Assembly (NCBI RefSeq): GCF_002860165.1
Contig: NZ_PGUZ01000031.1
Span: 43,447 to 107,446, forward strand
Source: Bacillus sp. V3-13
Lineage (GTDB): Bacteria; Bacillota; Bacilli; Bacillales; Cytobacillaceae
Direction: 5' to 3'
DNA length: 64,000 bases
Shown: positions 16,846-25,290 of the stretch, in pieces
Numbering within the stretch: position 1 is the first letter of the stretch
How the letters are laid out: the number at the start of each line of letters is the position of its first letter
Notes under the pieces: model-generated
The model's input: only the letters and a program-made list of their open reading frames with translations
What the model was told of the DNA's origin: nothing
The model's database searches: none
Made by a program: the position numbers and the translations under genes

Positions 16846-17001
16846 GCTTGTATCCCCCGTAATGTGGAATTTTTAAATTTTTCATCGCTTTGTATGCTGT
16901 CGCTTTATTTTAATAATAGTAATACAAATCAATCAAGATAGTTCTAAGAAATCTATTATTTGAATCAATCATTCGTAGATTTGTAGAATTCCCCCTTTGG
17001 T

Positions 17002-17011
17002 GAAACGTTTC
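17002..17011. promoter_or_regulatory. LacI-type operator in the leader of the transporter operon
   Basis: Perfect core GAAACGTTTC, flanked TG...GA. It lies about 160 bases before the binding-protein start codon, 98 bases (centre to centre) from the promoter-proximal copy, so looping between the two sites is possible. A further half-site, CACGTTTCTAT, is at 17051-17061. Confidence 0.7.
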
Positions 17012-17096
17012 GAAATCCAACAAAAAAATATAATTCCTGCTGATTTCTACCACGTTTCTATTGATCTTAAAAACTTGCCGCTTTACAGATACTTTC

Positions 17097-17147
17097 ATTG
17101 AAACGTTTCGATAGGGCTATTATAAGACAGGTTGAAATCGTTTTCAA
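17097..17147 (-). promoter_or_regulatory. Transporter operon promoter with operator and overlapping cre site
   Basis: Minus strand: -35 TTGAAA (17142-17147), 17-base spacer, -10 TATAAT (17119-17124). Immediately downstream is the operator ATCGAAACGTTTCAAT (17097-17112). Overlapping the -35 box is TTGAAAACGATTTCAA (17132-17147), which agrees at every position with the CcpA cre consensus WTGNAARCGNWWWCA. Substrate-specific repression and carbon catabolite repression are therefore both readable in about 50 bases. Confidence 0.8.
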
Positions 17148-17243
17148 TAGGAATTTTTTAAAAGTATGAACTTTTTAAGAACGAAATTTGCGAATTCTAC
17201 TTAAAAAAACCTTTATGTCGTGGTTAAAATGATTTTTCCCCTC

Positions 17244-17325
17244 ATCGAAACGTTTCTATTTTTAATTGACTATCATAAATAGAGCGCTTATAATCCAACT
17301 ATACTTATATTCGAAACGTTTCTAT
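17244..17325 (+). promoter_or_regulatory. Promoter of the GH3-GH94 operon flanked by two operators
   Basis: Plus strand: -35 TTGACT (17266-17271), 17-base spacer, -10 TATAAT (17289-17294). Operator ATCGAAACGTTTCTAT (17244-17259) ends six bases before the -35 box and TTCGAAACGTTTCTAT (17310-17325) lies in the transcribed leader. Their centres are 66 bases apart, about six helical turns, suited to repression by a looped LacI-type dimer pair. Confidence 0.85.
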
Positions 17326-17360
17326 CATTTTTAATAGAAAAGAATAGTGGAGGTCTCAGC

Positions 17361-19526
17361 ATGCACGACGATCAACTTAATTCCCTGATCCAGCAAATGA
17401 CGCTGGACGAAAAGATTTCTCAATTAATACAACTGGCCACCCCCTTTTACCAAGGTTCCAACAACAAAGGACAAATAACAGGCCCGATCGCTGAATTAGG
17501 CATTACTGAAGAGATTGTGCATAACAGCGGTTCCGTTCTCGGGGCTTCAGGGGCAAATGAAGTGATCAATATTCAAAAAACTCATTTAGAAAACAATCGT
17601 CTCGGCATTCCTCTATTATTTATGGCGGATATTGTCCATGGCTTTAAAACGATCTTTCCTGTCCCACTTGCAATCGGCTGTTCCTGGGATTTACGGCTTG
17701 CGGAAAAGAGTGCCGAGATCGCCGCTCATGAAGCGGCTGTCTCCGGAGTGCATGTAACGTTTGCACCGATGGTTGACCTGGTCCGCGATCCACGCTGGGG
17801 AAGAGTAATGGAGTCTACAGGAGAAGATCCTTATTTAAACAGTCAATTTGCAAAAGCGTTTGTACGTGGCTTTCAAGGATCAGATTTGGCAACTGACAAT
17901 AACCGGGTTGCCGCATGTGTGAAACACTTCGCTGCTTACGGTGCTCCGGAAGGCGGACGCGATTATAATACCGTCAATATGTCGGAACGCCAGCTGCGAG
18001 AATCATATTTACCAGCATACAAGGCTGCACTCGATGAAGGCGTTGAAATGGTGATGACCGCGTTTAACACGGTTGATGGGATCCCTGCCAGCGGCAACAA
18101 ATGGCTGATGCGCGATTTACTTCGGGATGAGTGGAAATTTGACGGTGTGCTCATTTCCGACTGGGGCGCCGTTAAAGAACTGATTCCGCACGGCGTTGCC
18201 ACAGATGAAGCGGAAGCTGCCTATAAAGCGATTCAAGCCGGTGTCGATATTGAGATGATGACGGCATGCTATGTTAAACATTTACGGAAGCTTGTTGAAA
18301 ACGGAGATGTTAATGAATCTATTATTGATGAAGCCGTCCTTCGTATTTTACGGTTAAAAGCGAAACTCGGTTTATTTGAAAATCCTTACCGGGCGGCTGA
18401 TGAAAGCTTGGAAAAAGAAATTGTTATGAGTGAACAGCATCGACAGGCATCAAGGGAACTGGCCGCTAAATCGTGTGTGCTTTTAAAAAATGACGGTGTA
18501 CTCCCGCTCCAAAAAGACCGGAAAATCGCGATAATCGGCCCTTTTGCACAAAGCGGAGATATTTTGGGACCGTGGTCATGGTTAGGCTCAAAGGAACAAG
18601 CCGTCCAGCTGTACGATGGTATAAAAGAAAAAGTCCGCTCCTCGTTCCTTCTAACGGCAAAAGGATGCGGAATAGAAACAGGAAATGAGGAACAATTGAA
18701 CGAAGCGATTGATACTGCAAGTAAAGCGGATATCATTGTCCTTGCACTCGGGGAAGACTCCGAGATGAGCGGAGAGGCTGGCAGCCGGGCAGATATCCGT
18801 TTACCGCAGGTTCAACTTGAATTGGTGACAAAGCTAAAGGAACTGCAGAAGCCGACCGTTGCCGTATTGTTTAATGGACGTCCTCTTGATTTACATGGTG
18901 TGATTGATGAAGTGGATGCAGTCCTTGAAGCATGGTATCCGGGAACCGAGGGAGGAGCTGCGATTGCCGATTTATTGTTTGGTGATGTCAATCCTTCAGG
19001 AAAATTAACGATGTCCTTCCCTTATTCAGTTGGACAGGTTCCAGTTTACTATAACCATTTTAATACCGGCCGCCCGAAAGACGCACCTGATGCCCAGGAG
19101 CGCTATGTGTCACAGTACTTGGATATACCAAATGAACCTCTTCTTCCGTTTGGCTTCGGTTTAAGCTATACTACCTTCTCTTACGGTGAAGCAAAGCTGT
19201 CGGGAGACTCTATGAATCTGGAACAGCCTTTATCGATTACTGTTGAGGTTACCAATACAGGAAAAATGGCTGGTGAAGAAATAGTCCAGCTCTATATACA
19301 AGACCTTGCCGGTGAAGTGGTTCGCCCTTTAAAAGAGCTGAAAGCCTTTGATAAGGTTATGTTACAGCCAGGTGAAACGAAAAAGGTTTCGTTTACGATT
19401 ACAGAAGAGCAACTGCGCTATTATCATTCCGACTTACAATTTAAAAGTGATCCCGGGGCGTTTATCGCATACGTTGGACCCAACAGTCAACAAGGCCAGG
19501 CGATGCCATTTCAATTAGTACAATAG
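17361..19526 (+). CDS. GH3 beta-glucosidase (probable sophorose/beta-1,2-glucoside hydrolase)
   Basis: A 721-residue GH3 enzyme. The TIM-barrel domain (about 1-330) contains KHFAAYGAPEGGRDYN and the nucleophile Asp267 in VLISDWGAV. The second alpha/beta domain (about 360-560) contains LGEDSEMSGEAGSR, and a C-terminal fibronectin-III-like domain (about 610-715) has VEVTNTGKMAGEEIVQLY. There is no signal peptide, so it works on imported oligosaccharides in the cytoplasm. Next to the 1,2-beta-oligoglucan phosphorylase it is expected to hydrolyse sophorose, the shortest product the phosphorylase cannot degrade well (inference from the Listeria pathway). AGTGGAGGTCTC precedes the ATG. Confidence 0.9.
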   Translation: MHDDQLNSLIQQMTLDEKISQLIQLATPFYQGSNNKGQITGPIAELGITEEIVHNSGSVLGASGANEVINIQKTHLENNRLGIPLLFMADIVHGFKTIFPVPLAIGCSWDLRLAEKSAEIAAHEAAVSGVHVTFAPMVDLVRDPRWGRVMESTGEDPYLNSQFAKAFVRGFQGSDLATDNNRVAACVKHFAAYGAPEGGRDYNTVNMSERQLRESYLPAYKAALDEGVEMVMTAFNTVDGIPASGNKWLMRDLLRDEWKFDGVLISDWGAVKELIPHGVATDEAEAAYKAIQAGVDIEMMTACYVKHLRKLVENGDVNESIIDEAVLRILRLKAKLGLFENPYRAADESLEKEIVMSEQHRQASRELAAKSCVLLKNDGVLPLQKDRKIAIIGPFAQSGDILGPWSWLGSKEQAVQLYDGIKEKVRSSFLLTAKGCGIETGNEEQLNEAIDTASKADIIVLALGEDSEMSGEAGSRADIRLPQVQLELVTKLKELQKPTVAVLFNGRPLDLHGVIDEVDAVLEAWYPGTEGGAAIADLLFGDVNPSGKLTMSFPYSVGQVPVYYNHFNTGRPKDAPDAQERYVSQYLDIPNEPLLPFGFGLSYTTFSYGEAKLSGDSMNLEQPLSITVEVTNTGKMAGEEIVQLYIQDLAGEVVRPLKELKAFDKVMLQPGETKKVSFTITEEQLRYYHSDLQFKSDPGAFIAYVGPNSQQGQAMPFQLVQ

Positions 19527-19552
19527 TAAACAATGGAAAGAAGAGGACAACA

Positions 19553-22500
19553 ATGAACAAAGCGAAGTTTCAGATTAAAGCAGGCAATTACAATTTCACC
19601 TTTTTAAATAGCGGTGATCTTTATGAGGCAACCCATAAAAACATTATAATCAACCAGTGGCTCTCCAATCCAATCGATGGATCTTTAAATAATCTTTATT
19701 TGCGTTTTCATCAGGAATCGGGCATTAAGGTCTATTCTCTCCTTGGTGTTCAGTCAGGCAGCTCGGTCCGCTATAACGAAAATCAAGTGATTTGGGAAGG
19801 CACCGTCAGTGACGTTAACTACAAAGTCACTTTCATCCTGACTGAACAAGGCATCTGGTTCTGGGATATATTAGTAGAGGGACAAGATGCTGAAGTTGAT
19901 GTCATATATGGACAGGATCTCGGAATGGCTGAAAAAGGAGCGATCCGTTCAAACGAAGCCTTCGTATCGCAATACATTGATCACACGATTTTTGAAGATA
20001 AAGACAAGGGCTTCGTCGTATGTTCACGGCAAAACCAGCCTCAATCGAGAACTTTCCCCTATCTGCAGCAGGGTGCGTTAACAAAAGCAATTGGCTATTC
20101 TACAGATGGCTTTCAATTCTTTGGTTTATCCTATAAGGAAACGAACCAGCCGGAAGTCTTGACGAAAGATTCCTTGGATAATGAGGTTTATCAATACGAA
20201 TTTGCCTACACAGCATTGCAATCAGAGCGGATCAAATTATCAGGATCATCGCGGTTTGTCTTTTATGGACTATTTGACGAGGACCATCCGGAGGCAATTA
20301 CTTCTCTGGAATACGAAACAATCATTTTAAAGGCTTGGGAACTGGTCAAATCAGAAACCAAGCCAACCGGGCAAATAGAAGAGAAAGTAACTCTTTCCTC
20401 TGTTTTTGGAGCACCTTTAGTAACAACAGCAATGAAAAAAGAAGACATAGATCAGTATTTTCCTAATCGTCATCAAGAAGAATGGGACGGCTCGACTCTC
20501 CTCTCGTTTTTTACCGAAACGCATGAGCATGTCGTTTTGAAAGAAAAAGAACTGCTCGTTGAACGTCCGCACGGCCATATATTGATGTCCGGGGAAAATA
20601 TCAATAATAAAGAAAATGTGCTTACTTCGACATCTTATATATATGGAATTTTTAATTCCCAGCTGGTGGTTGGCAACACTTCGTTCAATAAAATGCTGAC
20701 AAATGCCCGCAATCCGCTGAATGTCATGAAAACCTCCGGCCAGCGTATTTATGTGGAGGTTGATGGTGTGTACCGGTTATTAACATTGCCATCGATGTTT
20801 GAAATGGGATTTAACTGTGCGCGCTGGTTTTACAAAACGGACAATGATTTTTTGATTATCACCAACTTTACAATCGTCGATTCGCCGGAATTGCACTTGC
20901 AGGTCCGGTCTGTGAGCGGCAAATCATACCGGTATTTGGTGACAAACCAAGTTTCGATGAACAACAATGAATACGAGGCCCCATTCCAGATCGAACAAGA
21001 TGGGAATACGATCTCGTTTTCAGCAGGTGCGGGTTCAGACAGTAAAGAAGCCTACCCTGACTTGACCTATCGTTTGCAGGTAAAGGGTTCGCAAATGAAT
21101 CTTTTAGATGAGCGAAAATTTGCCGAGAATCTTCCCGGTCATTCTGCGTCCCTTGTCGTACTTGAATTAAGTGAAGCAAGTGAATGGACGATGATTGTCC
21201 ATGGAGCATTGAACGGTGAAGACCTGCCTTTTGTAGAGCGTAAAGCTCAAACGGAAATTGAACGCTTTCGGTTGTTCTATCAATCTGTGATGAACGGATT
21301 CCGCCTGGAGCATAAAGATGGAATTGAGAAAATAAATGATCTTTCCTGGTGGTATACGCACAATATGCTTGTTCACTACTCTGTCCCTCACGGCCTCGAG
21401 CAATATGGCGGTGCGGCGTGGGGCACAAGGGACGTTTGCCAGGGACCATCCGAGTATTTTCTTGCGACACAAAAATATGAAGCTGTGCGCGATATCATCA
21501 AAACCGTTTATGCCCACCAATATGCGGATGACGGCAATTGGCCGCAATGGTTTATGTTTGATCAGTATTACAAAATCCAGCAAGAGGAAAGCCATGGAGA
21601 TATCATTGTTTGGCCATTAAAAGTGCTCGGTGACTATATTGCCGCGACAAAGGATTACAGCATTTTAGCAGAAAAAGTCCCTTATACAAAACGCGGAAGC
21701 TTTGAGTTTTCCGAAGAAAAAGCGACCATTCTTGACCATGCGAAGAAAGAAATCGAATATATTAAATGGCATTTTCTCCACGATACATTTTTATCATCGT
21801 ATGGCGATGGCGATTGGGACGACACGCTGCAGCCTGCCAATGCGCAATTGAAAAAATACTTGGTCAGCAGCTGGACTATTGCTTTGACATATCAGGTTCT
21901 CAAACAGCTGGCACAGCTTTTGGAAGAAGCCGACAAACAAGAAGCGGATGAACTTAAAGCTTTATCTTCAGGCATCGAAGCCGATTTCAAACGTTACATT
22001 CTCCAAAGCGATGTCATTCCAGGCTTTGTGTTTATGGAAGAGCCCGGCAAAGCAGAATTCATGCTGCACCCTACTGATTCAAAAACAGGCGTCCAATACC
22101 GGCTGCTTCCGATGACAAGAAGCATGATCGGGGAACTTTTGACACCTGAACAGGCTGAAGCACATTATCAAGTCATCAAGGAAAAGCTTTATCATGCCGA
22201 TGGCGTCAGGCTGATGGACCGCCCTGCCAAATATGAAGGCGGAGTCAGCACCCATTTTAAACGGGCGGAGCAAGCAGCGAATTTTGGCCGTGAAATAGGA
22301 CTGCAATACGTGCATGCCCATATTCGTTTCGTGGAAGCAATGGCAAAGCTCGGCAAGGTTGATGAGGTTTGGAAAGGACTTGAGACGATTAACCCAGTCG
22401 GGATCCAAGAGGTGTTGGCGAATGCGGAACGGCGGCAAAGCAATGCCTATTTCAGCAGTTCAGACGGGAAATTTATGACGCGCTATGAAGCTCAGAACCG

Positions 22501-22876
22501 CTTTGACGAATTGCGGGATGGTTCCGTTCCCGTGAAAGGCGGCTGGCGCATTTATTCAAGCGGCCCGGGAATTTATATGAACCAGCTGATTTCCAATTGC
22601 TTAGGTATCCGTTTAGCAGCAGGCGACTTAAACATTGACCCGGTTTTACCGGATAAATTAAATGGATTGCAGTTTCATTTTAAAATTCTTGACCGCCCTG
22701 TTACGTTTGTGTATCACCTTGGCGGCAATGCTGTAAGCCGTATTGTGATTAATGGGCATCCGGTTTCCGCAGAGAAAGTGTTTAACCGCTACCGTCAGAG
22801 CGGGGTGCGGATAAGCAAATACATCCTGGACCAGCAGTTAACGGAGGATTCCAATGTTGTAGAGATTTACATGTAA
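19553..22876 (+). CDS. GH94 1,2-beta-oligoglucan phosphorylase
   Basis: A 1107-residue protein. Length and the run of N-terminal beta-sandwich, helical linker and alpha/alpha barrel fit the 1,2-beta-oligoglucan phosphorylase branch of GH94, whose characterised members are about 1,100 residues. The barrel carries GAAWGTRDVCQGPSEYF, WPQWFMFD and the acid-containing loop YGDGDWDDTLQP (residues 750-761), and later VSTHFKRAEQAANFGREIG. It cleaves sophoro-oligosaccharides with phosphate, giving glucose 1-phosphate and a shortened chain, and acts in the cytoplasm. It starts 26 bases after the GH3 gene in one operon. Ordinary cellobiose phosphorylases are near 800 residues, which argues against that alternative. 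Confidence 0.88.
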   Translation: MNKAKFQIKAGNYNFTFLNSGDLYEATHKNIIINQWLSNPIDGSLNNLYLRFHQESGIKVYSLLGVQSGSSVRYNENQVIWEGTVSDVNYKVTFILTEQGIWFWDILVEGQDAEVDVIYGQDLGMAEKGAIRSNEAFVSQYIDHTIFEDKDKGFVVCSRQNQPQSRTFPYLQQGALTKAIGYSTDGFQFFGLSYKETNQPEVLTKDSLDNEVYQYEFAYTALQSERIKLSGSSRFVFYGLFDEDHPEAITSLEYETIILKAWELVKSETKPTGQIEEKVTLSSVFGAPLVTTAMKKEDIDQYFPNRHQEEWDGSTLLSFFTETHEHVVLKEKELLVERPHGHILMSGENINNKENVLTSTSYIYGIFNSQLVVGNTSFNKMLTNARNPLNVMKTSGQRIYVEVDGVYRLLTLPSMFEMGFNCARWFYKTDNDFLIITNFTIVDSPELHLQVRSVSGKSYRYLVTNQVSMNNNEYEAPFQIEQDGNTISFSAGAGSDSKEAYPDLTYRLQVKGSQMNLLDERKFAENLPGHSASLVVLELSEASEWTMIVHGALNGEDLPFVERKAQTEIERFRLFYQSVMNGFRLEHKDGIEKINDLSWWYTHNMLVHYSVPHGLEQYGGAAWGTRDVCQGPSEYFLATQKYEAVRDIIKTVYAHQYADDGNWPQWFMFDQYYKIQQEESHGDIIVWPLKVLGDYIAATKDYSILAEKVPYTKRGSFEFSEEKATILDHAKKEIEYIKWHFLHDTFLSSYGDGDWDDTLQPANAQLKKYLVSSWTIALTYQVLKQLAQLLEEADKQEADELKALSSGIEADFKRYILQSDVIPGFVFMEEPGKAEFMLHPTDSKTGVQYRLLPMTRSMIGELLTPEQAEAHYQVIKEKLYHADGVRLMDRPAKYEGGVSTHFKRAEQAANFGREIGLQYVHAHIRFVEAMAKLGKVDEVWKGLETINPVGIQEVLANAERRQSNAYFSSSDGKFMTRYEAQNRFDELRDGSVPVKGGWRIYSSGPGIYMNQLISNCLGIRLAAGDLNIDPVLPDKLNGLQFHFKILDRPVTFVYHLGGNAVSRIVINGHPVSAEKVFNRYRQSGVRISKYILDQQLTEDSNVVEIYM

Positions 22877-22884
22877 AAAGCGCC

Positions 22885-22914
22885 GGCGGCAGATAGCGAC
22901 CGTCGCCTTTTTGT
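22885..22914 (+). terminator. Terminator of the GH3-GH94 operon
   Basis: GGCGGC (22885-22890) pairs with GTCGCC (22902-22907, one G-T pair), followed by TTTTTGTT. It lies just after the phosphorylase stop codon, and the regulator gene then has its own promoter. Confidence 0.7.
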
Positions 22915-22961
22915 TAAAACGGTTTGCATAAACATTCTACTAGAAGATACCAAAAACAAGG

Positions 22962-22985
22962 TATAATAAAAGAAACGTTTTTTGT
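22962..22985 (+). promoter_or_regulatory. LacI gene promoter with imperfect operator (autoregulation)
   Basis: TATAAT at 22962-22967 is a perfect -10; no good -35 is visible at the usual distance. Directly downstream is AAGAAACGTTTTTTGT, core GAAACGTTTT (22972-22981), one mismatch from the locus operator. It suggests weak self-repression. Confidence 0.6.
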
Positions 22986-23004
22986 AAAGATAGGAGAAGG
23001 TATC

Positions 23005-23970
23005 GTGGTTAGTATTAAAGATATCGCGAAACAAGCTGGCGTTTCAATCTCAACCGTATCGTATGCCTTAAACGGAAGCCCGAAGGTGACAGAAGAAACA
23101 TCGGCAAGGATTCTTGCGATCGCGAAAGAACTGAACTATATTCCAAATGCTGCAGCCCGATCGTTGAAAAAACGGGAAACAAAAATTATTGGCGTGTTTT
23201 TAACTGATTATAGCGGGGCCTTTTACGGACAGCTTCTGCAGGGTATGCAAGAAGCACTGACCAGCAGAGGGTACGAGTTAATTGTGTGCAGCGGCAAAGA
23301 ATCACATCGTTTTCTTCCTGAAAGAATGATTGATGGTGCCATTATCCTTGATGCTACTTTTTCAAGCGCTGAGTTGATTAAGTATGCGGACCTCGGCCAT
23401 AAATTGGTCGTTTTAGACAGGGAACTTGACCACCCCAATATCAATCAAATACTGCTTGATAATAAAGCCGGAGCCACTTTAGCAATCGATCACCTTATTG
23501 ATAAAGGGCATCGGAAGATTTATGCCGTCACGGGACCACGTATTTCTTATGATTCGAATCAACGCCTCCAAGCTGTCAGGCAGACAATCGAACGCTATCA
23601 AGATATTGATTATGAGGAAATCGAGGGCGATTTTAATAAACCTGCGGGAGAGCGGGCTGCACAGCAAATCATTGCGGATTACAGCAAACCCGTGGCTGTC
23701 TTTTGTTTGAATGATGAGATGGCAATCGGGATGTATAATTATTTATCAAAAACGGATTATCGGATCGGTGAACACGTCCATATCATTGGATTTGATAATA
23801 TTGAGGTTTCACAATATATGGATCCGCGCCTGACGACCATTGATTATTCCAAACGCAAATGGGGAACCCTTGCTGCCGAAAACTTACTCAAACTAATTGC
23901 GAACGAACCACTGGAAAATGAGCGGATTTATGTATCATTGATTGATGGGGATTCGGTTGGGACGGTTTGA
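23005..23970 (+). CDS. LacI family transcriptional regulator of the beta-1,2-glucan locus
   Basis: A 321-residue LacI/GalR protein. The start chosen is GTG at 23005 behind AGGAGAAGG, giving MVSIKDIAKQAGVSIST with the helix-turn-helix at residues 4-24 and hinge helix PNAAARSLKKR (about 49-59). The ligand domain begins TKIIGVFLTDYSG and includes RQTIERY and IIGFDNIEVSQYMDP. In-frame ATG upstream (22924) lies before the -10 box, so it is not used. It is placed at the end of the locus and is the obvious candidate to bind the GAAACGTTTC operators, released by a short beta-1,2-gluco-oligosaccharide (inference). Confidence 0.9.
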   Translation: MVSIKDIAKQAGVSISTVSYALNGSPKVTEETSARILAIAKELNYIPNAAARSLKKRETKIIGVFLTDYSGAFYGQLLQGMQEALTSRGYELIVCSGKESHRFLPERMIDGAIILDATFSSAELIKYADLGHKLVVLDRELDHPNINQILLDNKAGATLAIDHLIDKGHRKIYAVTGPRISYDSNQRLQAVRQTIERYQDIDYEEIEGDFNKPAGERAAQQIIADYSKPVAVFCLNDEMAIGMYNYLSKTDYRIGEHVHIIGFDNIEVSQYMDPRLTTIDYSKRKWGTLAAENLLKLIANEPLENERIYVSLIDGDSVGTV

Positions 23971-24015
23971 ATTATGAATACTCATAATCGAGCTGAATGC
24001 AGCATACACAACAGA

Positions 24016-24060
24016 GCACCGGCCTTCTAATAATTTGATGAGAAGGCCGGTGCTTTTTTT
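24016..24060 (+). terminator. Strong terminator after the LacI gene
   Basis: Perfect 13-bp stem GCACCGGCCTTCT / AGAAGGCCGGTGC, 12-base loop, followed by TTTTTTT. It lies 46 bases after the regulator stop and closes the beta-1,2-glucan locus. Confidence 0.92.
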
Positions 24061-24117
24061 AATATATTTTTCAATCGCACTTCCTAACAAAACGCCAATC
24101 AAGAAAATAAAGGCATT

Positions 24118-24562
24118 TTAAAAATCTTCTTCCCAATTCTCTTTTGCTTCGAGCAGCCTATTTGACAGAAACTCATGAAAATTGTTCGCTCGCTTGCCAC
24201 TGTACCCGGCAACCCTATCAAGAAATAATCGGGCACTCATTACTAGAAATAAAACTGGTATGAAGGCAATAAACAAATTCTTCACAGTTTTCTATTACGG
24301 CGTATTCTTCGGGTAAGCCCAGTTTTCGAAATCTTTCAGTATTTGATATAACTGAAGGAATTTGTGATTTTCCACAACCTAGTATTGCGACTCCGAATAG
24401 CCCGCCCGAACCATAAGATTTCAAGAACCATTTATAGCTTTCCGGGAATACAACCCCGAGTTCATCTTCAAGTCTTATAACTTCGGTTTCATTGATACCT
24501 CCAGTAAAATCGTCAATATCCGAGTTTTCTTCTATAAATGCAACCAATTCTCCACGAGTCAA
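24118..24562 (-). pseudogene. SMI1/KNR4 (SUKH) immunity gene broken by a 2-base frameshift
   Basis: The frame from 24562 encodes 114 residues of a SUKH protein (RLEDELGVVFPESYKWFLKSYGSGGLFGV in pieces, then ENCEEFVYCLHTS) and stops at ...NECPIIS with consecutive TGA TAG. In another frame the typical SUKH tail continues directly: DRVAGYSGKRANNFHEF and NRLLEAKENWEEDF, ending at 24118. The family usually reads ECPVV-x-WDR at this spot, so TCTTGATAGG looks like TCTTGGGATAGG that lost GG. Repaired, the protein would be about 148 residues, similar to YobK-type antitoxins of LXG toxins. Either a genuine loss of a displaced immunity gene or a sequencing error; it is the last member of the toxin array. 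Confidence 0.8.
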
Positions 24563-24860
24563 AGTAATTCCCCTCCAACTACAGTGTCCAAGCTCTATGA
24601 AATAAAGAGAAACTATTAAACTGAGAAAATATGCAAGTTCATGTTACACTATATGGATTTGAAAAACTGTAAGCACGTTGAACTGCACTTTTAGTTGGGA
24701 ACCATTCCCTTCTATACGATTCTCCTCTATAGATTATTTTCCCTTTCAATATTAATATCTCTTTGGGCTTAAAATAAGACATTTTCATTGTCCGATTAAA
24801 GAGTGAAGAGTGTACTCAGTCCAAAAAACCATGAGAGAGATACCCATGGTTTTACAATAA
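24563..24860 (-). other. Non-coding gap with terminator (24825-24853)
   Basis: About 300 AT-rich bases between the SUKH and Imm70-like genes. A minus-strand hairpin, AAAACCATG / CATGGTTTT with T run (24825-24853), ends the Imm70-like transcript. I see no convincing coding frame or other element in the remainder. Confidence 0.6.
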
Positions 24861-25277
24861 TTAAATTTGTTGAATTTTTATATCACATTTATCTTCTTCT
24901 GCTACATCCATAGTATTACAAATCACTTCAAAAAACGTCTTTCCGTTAGCAGTTGCAAAATAATCCGCTAAGCTTGTTACTTTTGGACTGATTTTATCCC
25001 CCCACGGTGGTTTTTTTGATAAGTCATCAATATCCCATACAACACGTTCTGGCGAGTATTTTGAAAGTTCTTGTTCAATTTCTATTAAATTAGATTTTGC
25101 AACTGAGACATCAACCCAATTTAATTTGTCGTTATATAACTCATTCATCAATAATGGGTATTTTGTCCCCCATCCTTCTTTTTCCAAATGATATGAGATT
25201 GTTGAAAAGAATGAATGTACAAAATCGCTATGCCCTAATTCGTAGTAAAAACAATCTACTAATAAACCTACAGCCAT
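24861..25277 (-). CDS. Imm70-like immunity protein
   Basis: A 138-residue acidic protein beginning MAVGLLVDCFYYELGHSDF and continuing VHSFFSTISYHLEKEGWGT and YPLLMNELYNDKL, which I recall as the signature of the Imm70 family of polymorphic-toxin immunity proteins. It lies 13 bases downstream of the nuclease-like toxin tip, the classical toxin-immunity arrangement, so it probably neutralises that nuclease. Low GC and AT-rich codon use, like its neighbours up to the toxin C-terminus. The family assignment is from memory of conserved residues only. Confidence 0.65.
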   Translation of the reverse strand: MAVGLLVDCFYYELGHSDFVHSFFSTISYHLEKEGWGTKYPLLMNELYNDKLNWVDVSVAKSNLIEIEQELSKYSPERVVWDIDDLSKKPPWGDKISPKVTSLADYFATANGKTFFEVICNTMDVAEEDKCDIKIQQI

Positions 25278-25290
25278 ATAAACTTCACCT

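Noticed and set aside
16910..17098. Minus-strand 62-codon frame between the transporter and GH3 genes
   Set aside because: It lies in the transporter leader between two operators, has no Shine-Dalgarno, and its translation is low-complexity Asn/Arg-rich.
20868..21595. Long antisense frames (200 and 142 codons) within the GH94 gene
   Set aside because: They mirror the codon structure of the phosphorylase, which is clearly the real gene by domain content, and have no start signals.
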